Source of the DNA: Dissophora ornata
Lineage: Eukaryota; Mortierellomycota; Mortierellomycetes; Mortierellales; Mortierellaceae
Assembly (NCBI GenBank): GCA_025201705.1
Contig: MU616610.1
Span: forward strand, 18,831 to 82,830
Direction: 5' to 3'
DNA length: 64,000 bases
The notes under the pieces were generated by a model. That model saw only the letters and a list, made by a program, of their open reading frames with translations, was not told the DNA's origin and made no database searches. Positions within the stretch are counted from its first letter, which is position 1. Each line of letters starts with the position of its first letter. Below are positions 11,531-23,526 of this stretch, one piece after another. Made by a program: the position numbers and the translations under genes.

Positions 11531-12782
11531 TATGGCTGTATACTGACGGACTGCTGGAAGCTGAATGGTTAGTTGATAGATCTAATAGCAGACCCAGGGC
11601 GCTGATGCTGACTATATGTGGAGCCTGGAGCTGCGATGAAAACGAAGAGCATAAAAGAGAAAAGAAATGGTTGTGTTTTCCCCTTTCTTTCATCTATCTA
11701 CGATAGGACCATTCTGTCTCCCCCTTTTTTTGGCATGTATTCAACATTCCTTCACAAACAAAGGGGGTTATGAGAAAGCACCACACATCAATACGTGTTC
11801 CACCAACATGCCTTCGACTTATTCAAGATCCATATTATCTTATTTTATCCGCATCAACTCCTCAGGATGGCCCCTTCCTTGTCCTCCTTGTCTCCAGCCT
11901 CTAATTCATGATACCTCTGATCCAACGCCGACTCATGCCACATGCAATTTTACGGGTATTATCGAGATCAAGTTGCATCATAGCCCAGTGCCGTTCCTCT
12001 ATGAACCTCCGTGATTCTCACTTGGAGGGATGACATGGGGCATGTCGCCTTTGCTACTCTGCGTGCACGTATCCGACCATGCATTACTGATATCTCTAAG
12101 CTAAAATGACTAGCTAATGGGAGACTATCTTCAACCAACATACAGCTCTTCGCAGCGCGATTGCTTGAAATTTAAGAAGGACCCCTTTGAACTTCGACGA
12201 CATGCGAGTCTGCGTCCACAATTTCATCTATTTTGTGGGATCAGGAATCGCTGTAGTTCCGCCGGCAGCCATGTATCACTTTGGCGAGGATCTAGGGCTT
12301 GATTTAAGGCTGAAGCGCGCTGAAGTGGAGTTGCAGTCTTGTCAGCTCTTAGACCCATGGCCGAGGCCAATTTGGTCACTACTATTTTTTTTTCGTCATC
12401 TTATCAATCTTTCAATCTTTCCATTACTTGACTATCTGGAGTTGCCACAAACCAAATCAACACTGATTGAAAATTAGAGCACATCGTGCGTATTCATTAT
12501 CGAGCAGTCGTGAGCTTGGGAGTATAGTTGAGTAGCCTAGTCTGGCCTAAATGGCCTTGCTTACTTTCAGGGAGATTCAGCGCCTGTCTTGAAAAACAGC
12601 GAGTGGCCAAAGACACAAAGATGCGTAGCAAGTCCTAACTAACTTCATCCGGCTATAATTTCCTCGGTGAAAAGCACCTCATTGTTGAGTCTACACACGA
12701 TATCTCGTCTTTATTTGTGAAGTTGCTTGAGTTTGTGCTCTTCGCATCGCATACATAATTATTCATGAGCCCTTTGGCTGGT
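11531..12782. other. Intergenic region with one weak small ORF
   Basis: Upstream of the PC-esterase gene and downstream of glucosidase II beta. An ATG at 12202 opens a 91-codon plus-strand frame to 12477 with a hydrophobic start (FIYFVGSGIAVVPPAAMYHF) and a basic/acidic middle. This could be a small membrane protein, but no family is recognised and no second line of evidence supports it. The remainder shows nothing. Confidence 0.35.
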
Positions 12783-15286
12783 CTAGAGTTCATCGCGGTT
12801 CTTGCGGTTCCTGTCTTCAGTGACAGCGCTGTCAGGCAAACGTGCCTCCGGAATGATATCATCGTTTTGTGGTGTATCTAATTCTGAGAGCACGCGGCAT
12901 GCGGCTGGAGTTCTGAGCTTGAATAGGTATTCGCACTTGTTTGGTTCAGAGACAGCTACAATCTCGTTCACTGCCCCACAGGTCATGACCAGCTATATAT
13001 GTATTGGCAGAGATTTGTATTAGACGTGCTGCCTGCACTCTTTTTGCAATGCGCAATGCATTACAGTGTATTCGTCCAATGTGCGTTTTACCTTCACTGA
13101 GCGCTCAGGTCCATTCCAGCACCTCGCTCCACCAGTGTACATCTGTGTGTCGTACTTATCACCCTCCCACGAAGAAAATTTGCTATCGTTTCACGTGTGA
13201 AGGTGCTGTTGTTAAAGAACACGTCTTTTGAGTAATATGTCCCCGCGTAAATATGTGTAAACTTTACCCAAGAGAAGTTTCAGATTGGGCTTTTTGTGTA
13301 GCGCTGCCAAACAGACAGACGGAGTATGTGTACCTATCATTGCAGAATTCAACCTCTACAATATCAGCGACTGTGTTGTCTCTGCCGTATTTGAGTTACG
13401 GGCATCATTTCATACGATGAAGACGTACTCAATATCCTTGTACTCGAAGCACTGATCGACAAGTTGAGCAAAGCAGTCGTCCTTGCCGTAGTCTGTTGCG
13501 AGTTTTCGCTCGATCTCCTGGACATCATTCTCCAGCTTCCTCTCTTCGTCGGACGCCTTGTTGTAGGTATCCTGTGCGAGGTTAATTTCTACGATAGAAT
13601 TTTTTTTGGAGCATTCCTTTTAGAAACGTATGCGGTAAAAATTGTCTCGGTAGTCCAAGTGTTTACCTGTCTTTTCTTCTCTGAATAAAGGTCCGAGACC
13701 TAGAGACTTGGCTGCCTTTTGGATGCGTTCATAGACGACACTCAAGGGACCCTTGTTTGCTTCGACTTGACGTCGTTAATATAGAAAGGATTGCACATGA
13801 AATGCTGTTAGCTATATTGTTATTATCCGAGAACAGATCGGTCAACAGCACTCTTTGTTTTTGCTTCTCGGTACCTGGCGCCTCCAGAGTCGGAGTTGTC
13901 TCCTCAGGAATTTCAATCACCTCCTCTCCAACGAACTCATTCTCGTCGCCCTGCCAAGAGGGTGCAAACTCCTCTAGGACCTTGATCGCCTTCAAAACCG
14001 CTTCATCATTATACTCGATGTTGTAACCTTCCTTTATCGCTTTGAGCAGCTGAAACATCCTTCCAACCTCCTTGCGGGCATCATATGCTTGGGTTTGCAG
14101 AGCCATGAAGCGCTTTTTAGCAGAAAGCTCCTCATTCACATCCTTGATCTCCTTCTCCGCTTCATCAGCGGCCTCCTGTGCCAGCTCTTCAAGATACTCA
14201 TCAAATCCAGTGATGGCCGCTTTGACAGCCATGTCATGATAATTTTTGTTTTGGTTCTCCTTGAGCTCTTTCAAGGTGTTGCGGAGTAAATCCTTAGCCT
14301 CGATGGCTCGAACGAGTATTTCATTCTGCTGCTCAATCAAAGGAGCCAGTTGCAGCTCCCGTGCTGCTTCTCGTTCAGCCTTAGTGCTCTCTAGATATTC
14401 TTGCAGCTTCGCATTTAGTGAATCTAATTTGTCTATATTATTGAGTAATTGAGTAAGGAACACATCAGCAAGATTTTCCTTGATATTGTGCACGCTACGC
14501 TAGCATGGGCGGTTGTTACCTTTAGCATCGAAAGTCTTTTGTTTCGTAAGGTCTGCCTTTGCTTGGAGAGCTTCCAACTGTCCTCGAAGCCGCTTCCTGG
14601 CCGCTTTACCATATGCAATGTAGTCCTGTTTGATTTTGCCCCCCTCCTGCCAAACCTTACGCATCCTCTCCCGTTCTTTCCTGGCCTCGACTCCAACTTT
14701 CTCACAATTGTCGGGGCAGTGAACTGTGCCATCAAACTCGTCTGTGCCATCACAGCATTCGGAGTCGCAGACACCATCATTTAGTCGCGAGGTTTTGATG
14801 TATGCGGGCGTGTGCCCAACGTTTTGGCAATAATAGTACGCGTTTCCACATGCCGGGGTTCCTGTTCAGTGGGGAAGAGATATGGTCCAAGGACTGACGT
14901 TGCTTAATATCTGCATTTTCTCGAGAGAGTCACCTTCGACGGAGGGGAAATGATACCTGGTTCATCGGATCCATCAGGGCAGTCGCAATAATCGTCATTG
15001 ATGGCTGCATATGCGATAGTCTTGGATCCGTCAAGACATCTCCAATTGCCAGCACTGTCTGGAGTGTACAACTTTGTTCCTAGGTTTTATGAATCGTGGT
15101 TAATTCAGAGAGAGGACTAATGAGTTTCCAAGCACCACCTAGTATTGAACAACTCTTAGTAATACGACGACAAAGCTTACTCGAAGGCGCCACTCCACGA
15201 GGTCCCTTGCCGTCTAAAGTATTGGCCTGGACCAAGGACAATGCCACGGCGACTAGGATTGTGATGCTCCATGTATGAGTCTTCAT
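12783..15286 (-). CDS. GTB1: Glucosidase 2 subunit beta (ER quality control)
   Basis: Regulatory and retention subunit of ER glucosidase II, which trims the two inner glucoses of N-glycans. ATG 15286 opens a signal peptide ([19 protein letters not shown]). Next are the paired Cys-rich LDLa-like/EF-type repeats, [14 protein letters not shown] near 15000 and [13 protein letters not shown] near 14750. A long acidic, Glu/Lys-rich coiled coil runs 14700-13850 and 13560-13450. A C-terminal MRH (mannose-6-phosphate receptor homology) domain is split over small exons: [14 protein letters not shown] at about 13340-13290, then [18 protein letters not shown] and CWNGPERS at about 13175-13090, and [15 protein letters not shown] near 12930. 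The glycan-binding Q, R, E and Y of MRH domains are all present. The protein ends in RDEL, an ER-retrieval signal. Several introns were inferred from splice sites; exact exon edges in the 13.6-13.8 kb part are uncertain. Confidence 0.88.
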
Positions 15287-17577
15287 TGTCAAATGTTTGA
15301 AGCGAAACAATGATGATTACTGAGGAACAAAAAAAAAGGAATTAGGGTCTTAGAGAGTAGAGTCGATCCAAGTCGCTAGATGTTTGCTGATCTGTTCCAT
15401 GGTCTGCCATCTTCATTTCTCGACGCGAGACAGCATACGTGACGTAAGGAGCACTATGATTGGCCAATTGGCCCCTCGAAGACGCGCTCGCTACAAACTC
15501 ACGCGTTCAGCTCAATGCGAGACTCAACCATTGTAGCTATTTCTTCATCACCATCGGGTAAGCGAAGCTGGGATGGTAAGAAATGCAGATAAGCTATATG
15601 CATCGACTAAGTATCTCCCTAACTCCCGATCCAAAGACTTCTGTATCCTTATAAGACATCCTGCGTCAAAGGCCGATAGGCGAAAGCTTACATCCAAATG
15701 TCTCGGATCCGAGCCTGGTTCTTTTTGACCATTGCAACAAGGCAGGTGTGTACCGCCATGCCGGGTAGGACAGAATTGCCCCTCTAAAGTTATGGCCATG
15801 GCTGTACTCTTGTAGTAATTTGTCCAAATGATGGATGCACTATCATAAACAAGATAAACCAAGACTTCGCATCTCTTTTCGAAGAGCAGCAAACACATGG
15901 GGTGGTTTGCAGTGGCTAAGCTGAGATGTTCTTCGACAAACAAAAACGGCAAGGCGTTCTCCCATGTAATGAACTTCTATGTACACCCTTGCGTGCGATG
16001 TTGCGAACCCCACCTTCGCCTTTTTCATTTTGAAAATTGTTGATGCTGAGCCCTCGAGAGAGTGACTGTAAATAAAATACCGAACAAAGGCTTGTGCGCC
16101 TTTGTGTTTTGCACTTTTGGATCAACAACAGCAGCGACAACAAAAGAGCACAAGAGCAACGGGTCATGGGGCCAAGTAAGTTGACAGCAAAAAGCCATCA
16201 TTGTTTTGTCTTCACTTCTTGATTTGATGCTCGAACCCGATGGCAACGAGGGACATGGCGGACACAACAATGATCCAAACACCATGATTGATATGATAAA
16301 GTTGGAGACCTGTGTGTTCCGCTTTCAACAAGCCGTCTACAGATATTCGGAAGTCAGTCAACACATTTGCATCTTGGACGATGAAGAATCCCTCGGAGAA
16401 AACGAAAACTGCTGTAAAATGAACGATACCGAATGCCCCGACATCCACGCAATCTGTGCTACGACGATAAAGCGCACACTGAGCCTGTTCTTTTGCGATG
16501 GATTTCGATCTACCTTGCATGTGTACTTGTAAAAATAAAAACAAAACCCCCGTTTCCGAACGATCTGGAGGTTCTGGGTGGTGATGTGAGGCGCAAGGTA
16601 ATGAGAGGGATGCACGAATGGTTTTTAGTGCGACGCCAATGGCGTGGTCTAAATTTTTCATTCATACCCTGCAAACAGAGGAAAAGTGAGCATGGCTCTC
16701 ATATGGCGTCCATGCAACACAACTGTGGAGTATGTTTACAGTGCTAGACTCTGCATTTGTGGAACCTTTACTTACTTGGTTGACATGCACAAACCTTCCA
16801 GCACTGTTACACTCTTGCTCAGAATTCGAAAAGTAAGAAGTGGTCGAGTGGCTATCTACTTTTCAGAGGCGCTAAATTAAAACTGCCACAAACATCGATC
16901 TAGGCGGGCCCAGAACGGGACTGACCACCTCAGGAATCATCCGTCATCGTGGCTGCCTTTGTTCTCGGCACTGTGCCACCAACGCGGCTCAGAACATGTC
17001 TCACAGCACAAGCGCGTACCATCCCATTGCCTGTGTCCCCACGCTCTGAGGTCATAAGTTTCTTGAGTATTCATGTCTACACAACATGCCCAGAATCTTT
17101 TAATATCATTCATCTCCGACTGGACTATCAACCTCAGGCCACCCTGATCCTGACTCGAGGCGAATACAGGGCAATTGGAGTGTGTGCCTGCTTATGATCG
17201 CGGCCGGGCATGGGTTTTCAAAGGGGAGAGCACTTTGGATGTGGATTTGGGTCGATATAAACGAACTCAGTCGCATGCCATTTGGGCACCATGACCAACC
17301 TAAAATCCTTAGCGCCCTGCAGAACAAGGTCAAAAGAAGGATGCATGCACGCGAACCATTTTTTTTATTGACAGAGTTGTTGGGTCTTTGTTTCCCTCAA
17401 CAAACCCGATTCCATCACATTCCTCCATTGCCATCTCTGACATTCTGACATTCACCCTCTCTCTTCCCTCTTTCATAGACCGGCGTTGTTTGTTGCTCCT
17501 TGCACCAACATCATCAAAATTAATTACTGTAATTGCCTGTCTTTCTTGTAAAGCATCATTCTATTTCCACGTTCTTG
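15287..17577. other. Intergenic region, no supported gene
   Basis: It contains the glucosidase II beta promoter (left end) and the 5' leader of the next gene (pyrimidine-rich from about 17390). On the minus strand at 16212-16500 a frame encodes hydrophobic, protein-like segments (FGIVHFTAVFVFSEGFFIV and HGVWIIVVSAMSLVAIGFE). The opposite frame of the same DNA looks equally plausible, so neither is called. Confidence 0.45.
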
Positions 17578-19973
17578 ATGGCCAATATCAATCCCCCCTC
17601 CTCACCGCCACCACATCGCGCCCAACGAGCACTCAGCATGGCAACAGACACCAGAAGAGGTCGCGATGCAATCTATGCTTACTACAGCAACGAAATCGAC
17701 CTCTCCCACATTCCCACACAAGCGACTTCCCTTTCGACCCTCCCCTCTAATCCGCTCCTTGCCACTCCAGAGGTTGACCTCTACAGGCGACCCACATTAC
17801 CGCCACAGACGACAACATCGCCCATCCCCTTACCTAAGGCACCTGTCGACCAGAAGAAGGAAGCCAAGATAGTACGACGTCAAAAGAAGGAGCAGGAAGA
17901 TGGCATGGAAAAGGCTAAGCACGAGAAACTTGAGCGGGAGAATGCAAAGCTGGAACGCAAACAAAAGAGGAGCGAGTATATGCAAATGTACCAGAACCAG
18001 CATGAACACCAGATGCGGATGGGTGAACGCAGAGGCGAGAGGCGTCAGCAACTTTCTTTGCCCATCTACCCGCCCTCTAGCGCGTCTTCAGCCTCCTCGG
18101 CTCAGAGCAACACAACCATGAATGACATTTGGAGTCCGCAGCTACCGGCGCCGAACAACGAGATTTATTACCATTCCAGTCGATATTACCATCGCGCACG
18201 CCCTGCCAACCACTCCGATGCACCATACCAACATAGCCACCTTGACAGTCTCTCCTTCAAATCTGGGGATTCCCAGAAGATGACGCTGTCTGAAATGAAG
18301 TTACGCTCACAAAGTCTAAAGAGTCAGTCCACGAAGTCCATGTATGATCTCAGGCCATGGTCAGGCACCCCTCAGTCCCCAACACTTGACTATCACTCGG
18401 GCTACGATAGTGACGACACCTCCATGTCCCGCGGCTGGGAATCGCTCTTGGATACGTTACATTCTCCAACTACTGTGTCCTCTCCCATGGAGTCACCCGG
18501 CTTGGACTCTTCGTTCAAAGACGAGATGGACCTCGATCAGGTTGGCACTGCACTGTCGAACTTGACGCTGTCCCATGACGATAACAAGAACGGCAATGGT
18601 AGATACCTGTTGGGTAAGTCTTCTCTCCGAAAGGCTTGCTATGACAAGTATAAGCTACCTTTGTTACTCATCTGCGCAGCTTCAACGTGGTCATATAAGG
18701 CACGTTCTCATTTCATCCACGTTTTCATTTCATCCACATGCATCTGCATCTGGTTAATTATCATCCCCTAAATTCCTTTTGTTATCTCCCCTTCCATCAA
18801 CGCCACGTTTTGAAGGGGCTGGCAAAGTTTAAATACCACAAGCTCGATGAGTGGACTGGCGACTCTGGTGGAGAGCCTACAATCCATACTTCACACCCCT
18901 ACATTTACTAAGGCCTAGCCACTCTCCCCTTGCTCTTCATGATGTGCGTCGAAAATAGTGTTGGGGGCCAATGGTCGCACAGGCATGGAGTTAGTGAAGC
19001 AGGGTCTAGAACGCAACTACCGAGTAACAGCGTTTGTGAGAGATGACAAGGCCTTGCTCGAGGACAGCACGCTTCGCAAGAACCAGAATCTCCTCATCGT
19101 ACGAGGGTCGCCAACATGTCAGGCTGACCTTGACCGCTGTGTTGAGGGCCAAGATGTTGTTGTAAACGTTATTGGGGTAGGCTTTTGTCTTTTGTTGACT
19201 TCATCCTCAAAGTGAATCATGTGTTGCAAATTGTTCATTAACTTGCTCTCGTTCCTTGGTTCTTGTTGTTCCGACTCCAGGCGCGACTCATGTCAAACGA
19301 TACCACCATCAGTTCACATTCACAGGTGGTTCTCAATATCGCCATGAATAAACATGGTATGTGCTCCTTTATGAAGCCAAAGTGCTAAAGCCCTATCACA
19401 ACTCCTTACTAATCGACAGACGCACATCCAATTTTTGTACTCTCCTTTTCTTTTGCACATTTATTTCATTATGTAGGCGTGCGCCGATTGATCGTGGTCA
19501 CCTCATATGGCTGCCTAGGCCTCCGCAACTACCTCATCAGCACCAAGAAACTGTTCTCGCGCATGTTCATGACCAGAATCCTCAAGGACAAGGTTCTCCA
19601 GGAAGATATCATTCAGCGCGATTCAACTTTTCTGGATTGGACTATTGTCCGACCCATTACACTCAAGGACGGCGACCTCTCTGAAAAGTACTGGCTTAGT
19701 TCGGACGAACTACCGCACACGAACAAGGTCAAGGCTCTCACACGACGGGATCTGGCACATTACCTGTTGGGGATCATTAATGCTCCCGAGGAGCATCATG
19801 CGATCAGGAGCATTGCGGGCAAACCCAAGATGACGAAACCAAAGGCATATTGCCTGTTTGATCGGAGACGGGAGACTGTGCGAGATGCTTCTGAGCCGGC
19901 GAAGTTGCAGAAAGAACAGGAGATAAAGCAGCAACAGCAGTATCCACCGCAGGATCTACCGCGACCACTCTAA
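17578..19973 (+). CDS. Disordered N-terminal region fused to an NAD(P)-binding Rossmann (NmrA/SDR-a5-like) domain
   Basis: The 3' part is an atypical SDR: VLGANGRTG (dinucleotide-binding glycine motif), RNYRVTAFVRDD, VNVIGARLMSND, RRLIVVTSYG, LDWTIVRP and DLAHYLLGII. It resembles NAD(P)-binding domain 10 proteins such as flavin/biliverdin reductase-like enzymes. That domain has no ATG of its own: an in-frame TGA lies just upstream of 18959. Splicing the GTAAGT donor at 18614 to the TAG at 18956-18958 gives GRYLLVLGANGRTG, a perfect first Rossmann strand. With exons 17578-18613, 18959-19176, 19281-19356 and 19477-19973 every phase agrees, giving 608 residues. Residues 1-340 are Pro/Ser-rich, with a charged helix near residues 88-145 (KKEAKIVRRQKKEQ) and many Ser-rich short motifs. 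The fusion is inferred from frame and strand completion; two separate genes remain possible. Confidence 0.6.
18680..18911 (+). other. Possible alternative 3'-terminal exons of the upstream gene
   Basis: Inside the 345 bp intron of the fusion gene, the same donor (18614) could splice to 18680. A 20 nt microexon (18680-18699) would be followed by a GC-AG intron (AAG|GCACGT) to 18816. This yields STWSYK then GLAKFKYHKLDEWTGDSGG and an end HTSHPYIY with stop at 18909-18911. The reading frame stays open and looks coding. It would produce a short isoform without the Rossmann domain. Confidence 0.35.
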
Positions 19974-20848
19974 GTTTCCCTGGAGTGGACTTTGTTTTCA
20001 AGTCCTTATAATAATACCTCTTTGAAAGCAGCATATCTCCCAATGTATAATAGTATAAAAAGCAGTTTCCTTCCCAGCATCGATTGACGGTCATAGAACG
20101 TGGCATAGTTCACGGGAGGGTCACACGTCAAAAGGACGCGTTGTTTTGGTCATTGGCTGACCTAATATGCATGCATGTTTTGGAGAAATGGAGGGCGCAA
20201 AAATTACAGAAGGCTTCTCCGAGCACCCAATAAATAGTCAAATAGCGGGCGAGAGAAAAAGAACGACAGGAAGAATCTGAGGATATGCAGGTGTGGGGTC
20301 ATACATGCGAACGCCCACTGCATGGGCAGGTGATTCTGGATACGCAGTGAGGTTGGATCATCAATACGCCGATCCGTGTTTTCTATTTCGATCACACGAC
20401 CATGGCCTTGGCGTCTCAGTGGTTCGTAGTTCGATTTCTAGTGACTCAAAGACCCACACGGGGGCAATGGGTGCATGGTCGTCATTGTCCTTGGAGTTGT
20501 TACTGGCGGTGTCCAATAATCAACGTCAGGCTGTTGCTCGAGCAAAGGGGTCTGCTCAGCAAATTGCAATGACATGCATTGCGCTGTCCTCAGCGTCCTC
20601 TCCTTCGTACGCTCTTGTGATCCATAGGCCCCTTAGCCCTATTTTTTTTTTTTTTTTAACAGTGTACAAACCTGTTACAGTACCGAGAGCCTCGGCCCAT
20701 TTATTTCTGTCCAGCTGGCCCTTTGTCTCCACGATCTCAGGAACAGGGCTGTTTCTCTTCTTTCTCCACTTCCATTTCTCTCATCCCCTTCTCATCCCCT
20801 CATTTCACCTTCATCACCCAACATTCACTGTGTTTTACATATTCAACA
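19974..20848. other. Intergenic, promoter side of the VTT gene
   Basis: No gene is supported. A poly-T tract lies at about 20642-20659, and a pyrimidine-rich leader from about 20740 precedes the next ATG. Confidence 0.5.
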
Positions 20849-22292
20849 ATGTCCAGCTCAACAGTTAGTGACACGACCCCCTTGCTCGGGAATGTCGCTG
20901 GGAATGCATCGTCTCCCAGTAAGCCAGTCAGGAAGAATGCCGTTCAACAGCGTCTCCTGAACTTGACGCCGAAGCAGAGCTTTATCTCTCTTGTCCTGCT
21001 GGCGGCCACAGTATTCTTCGGTGTTTATCTTTTGCTGAAGCACAGCTTACCCAAGGATTTGTCAGAGTAAGAGGGTCTTGAAAACCTCGCGAATCCAACG
21101 GCGTGGGTTACAAAACTGCTCAATTGCATCCTCTTATCCTCCGTCAGAGTACCCAAAGTGCTAAAAGCGAGAGACTTGACCCTAGTTGCTGACATCCCTT
21201 GTTTTTATCTGACTGCAGTGAGCAGAGACAGTGGCTCAAGTTCCCCAGGAATGCAGAGGATGTGCAGCACCTCAGTCTCGTCCTCGAGGCGTACCTCGCT
21301 CAGCACTACTATCAAGTCTTAATCTGCTTCGTCACCACCTATATCAGGTAAGTTGATACACCAAGAACCTTTGTTTTTACAAAGGTAAACGAGACAGCAG
21401 CCCTCTCACCTTATAATTTGTATAATTTGACGCTCTCGCTCAGTATGCAGGCGTTCGCAATTCCCGGCTCATTGATGCTTTCGGTCCTCGGAGGAGCACT
21501 GTTCAAGTTCCGGGTTGGCTTGGTTTTGGTGTTGCTTTGCGCAGGTGTCGGTTCTCTTTGCTGCTACACCATCTCGTACTACCTTGGTCACCCCATTGTT
21601 GAAAAGTATCTCAAAGTCAGGATCGCGAAACTTCAAGCCCAGGTGAGTAAGCCAAAGGAAAATGTCAGGAGGCGATTATTGATGATTTCATGCAAGGAAG
21701 GTAGGAGAGACAGAAAGACAGAAAGACAGAAAGACTAAACTGCGCCTTTTTACCCTTCAAGATTGACGCCAAGAGGGACGAACTCTTCTTTTACTTTGCG
21801 TTCTTGCGCGTTACCCCTCTTATTCCAAGTAAGTCTCAGCTTTGGACAAAGCACCTGTCTTCCATTGACAACCGGTAGGCTTACCATTACTCCATGTTCA
21901 TAATAGACTGGCTCATGAATGTTTCATCGCCTCACGTGGGAATCCCTGTTGCCATCTTCTTTTTCGGAACCCTCGGTAAAACTCCATAGCTTCTTACAAT
22001 TGTCGCAAAGGCAATGTCTTCATGGAACACCTCAGACAACTAACCAAATTCCTTGCATCTACCAACAATGGAAATAGTCGGCGTTCTCCCCAATTCGCTC
22101 GTCACCGTCCAAGCCGGTGTCACTTTGGCTGCCTTGGCTTCACCAGATGATTTCACTCTGCTGACACCCCAGAACATCATCATGACCGTGGCTGTTGGCA
22201 TCTGCTTGTTAATTCCAATTGCCTTGCATCGCAAGCACGGCGATCCCTTGGCCACTTCTCAGCCTGCCTCGGAAGAACAGCCTTACGCTTAA
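20849..22292 (+). CDS. TMEM41-like VTT (DedA/SNARE-associated) membrane protein
   Basis: A 298-residue multipass protein with exons 20849-21066, 21219-21347, 21444-21642, 21762-21828, 21907-21975 and 22078-22292; all phases agree. A Ser/Pro-rich cytosolic N-terminus is followed by one helix (FISLVLLAATVFFGVYLLL). The VTT domain then shows AIPGSLMLSVLGGALF, a re-entrant-type loop, FLRVTPLIPNWLMNVSSPHVGIP and GVLPNSLVTVQAGVTLAAL, ending in a last helix and a short hydrophilic tail. The F-x-R-x-T-P-x-x-P-N-W motif and N-V-S-S-P match the TMEM41 group. Animal TMEM41B is an ER lipid scramblase needed for autophagosome formation and lipid mobilisation; that role is transferred by homology. Tvp38-type proteins are the nearest alternative. 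Confidence 0.85.
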
Positions 22293-22428
22293 GGCTGTAA
22301 ACGTGTTAACGAAGATATCTTTTATACCTGATTTTCTATGGCACATTAACGAAATGAAATAAACTCAGTAGTAGAAACATATTATTTACAGCGAAAATGT
22401 CTGTTGCACAGCCCCAGGTCAAACTCGC

Positions 22429-23296
22429 TCTCCAGCGCACCTCAAATTTCGAAGCTCTACTGCACATGAATCGAGCTTGGTGCAAATGGCTTGTGGAATC
22501 AACGGCATTTTCTCCTCTTTAGTATGTAAGATTACCTGTCCATGAAAGTCATGGCCATCATAAAAGATGAACTCCTTGCCACGGAAACCTTTGTAAGCCC
22601 TAAATCCGGTGCGTTGGAAGCTAAAACGATCATCGCCGTTAAAGTATTGACGTTGCCATAGCAACCAGCTTGGGAGTAATTATCAAAGTCTCAGACGCAG
22701 GGGTTATGGACATCTTTGGTACTGATGTCTTCTGCGAGTGCAGCAGCAGCAGCAGCAGCAGTGCAGTTATGTTTGTATGAAAAGGGAGGGTTAATGGTAT
22801 CGTAGTAACTGCGCTCACGGGCGAGGACGTTGATGAGTCGAGGTTTGCCAAAGACGTGAATCGGAATTACCCTCATTTGTGGATTTTTTTTAAACGTGAT
22901 TATGGTGGTTAGGCGGTTAGGCCGAAAACCATGGTAATGGAGATCAAAGTCGTGATCTTCAAGGACGGCTTTATTGAAATAACGATAAAGGGAGTAGTAT
23001 GAGATGGCTCTCATGTGAAGTGAGGTGGAGGTGGAAATGGAAAAAGCCCTCTGGGGATTCTGAAACCTAGCCTGTATCGCAGTGCAGCCTTCGACGCGTG
23101 GACCCTGGTAGCCACTCAGAAACACACATTGCCTCTCTCTATATTTCACAAGAATCAAACAAAAGCAGGTTCTTTGTTCCCGAAACATGTGGTCATTGAC
23201 AAACGTTGAAGCGAGGAGAAAAGTCAGGGATACTCCACGACGTGGGCGTAAGGGTCGTAGGTGGTTCATATGGCAACCGAAAAGCGCTGGTAGCAT
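22429..23296 (-). pseudogene. Possible diverged secreted-type gene or remnant, faint beta/gamma-crystallin-like motif
   Basis: A long minus-strand frame runs to 22691 with protein-like sequence (RVIPIHVFGKPRLINVLARE) and a poly-Ala run encoded by (GCT)n. A second frame at 22660-22545 gives RFSFQRTGFRAYKGFRGKEF, then IFYDGHDFHGQ, followed by a GTAATC donor-like site. Y-x4-F-x-G in that stretch resembles a beta/gamma-crystallin Greek-key signature. The parts do not join into a confident gene, and the long frame has an uncertain start. Confidence 0.25.
22738..22762. repeat. (CAG)n / (GCA)n trinucleotide run
   Basis: Seven to eight CAG units. On the minus strand they encode poly-alanine in the possible gene at 22429-23296. 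Confidence 0.85.
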
Positions 23297-23526
23297 GTGT
23301 GACACCCCCGTTGATGGCTAACAAGATATATCGTGGGACTTGTCCCATCTTGTGAACTGTGCTTGTCCCACATCCTTAACACATTGGGTGTGGTACATAA
23401 GAGCTGCTTATATACCACCCTTCTTCCGTTTTAAGAGCTCCCACTCCTTTCTTGCTTTGAAAAAAGCCTCTACAATCCTCTATTTTCTCTCCCACAAAAA
23501 AAACACGCATACTCATACACCCACCT

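Noticed and set aside
16206..16661. Overlapping ORFs on both strands
   Set aside because: Both frames look equally protein-like, with no family match, splice logic or start context to choose between them.
18842..18959. Independent start codon for the NAD(P)-binding gene (ATG at 18847 or 18939)
   Set aside because: Neither ATG is in frame with the Rossmann domain without an unsupported splice, and an in-frame TGA precedes the domain.
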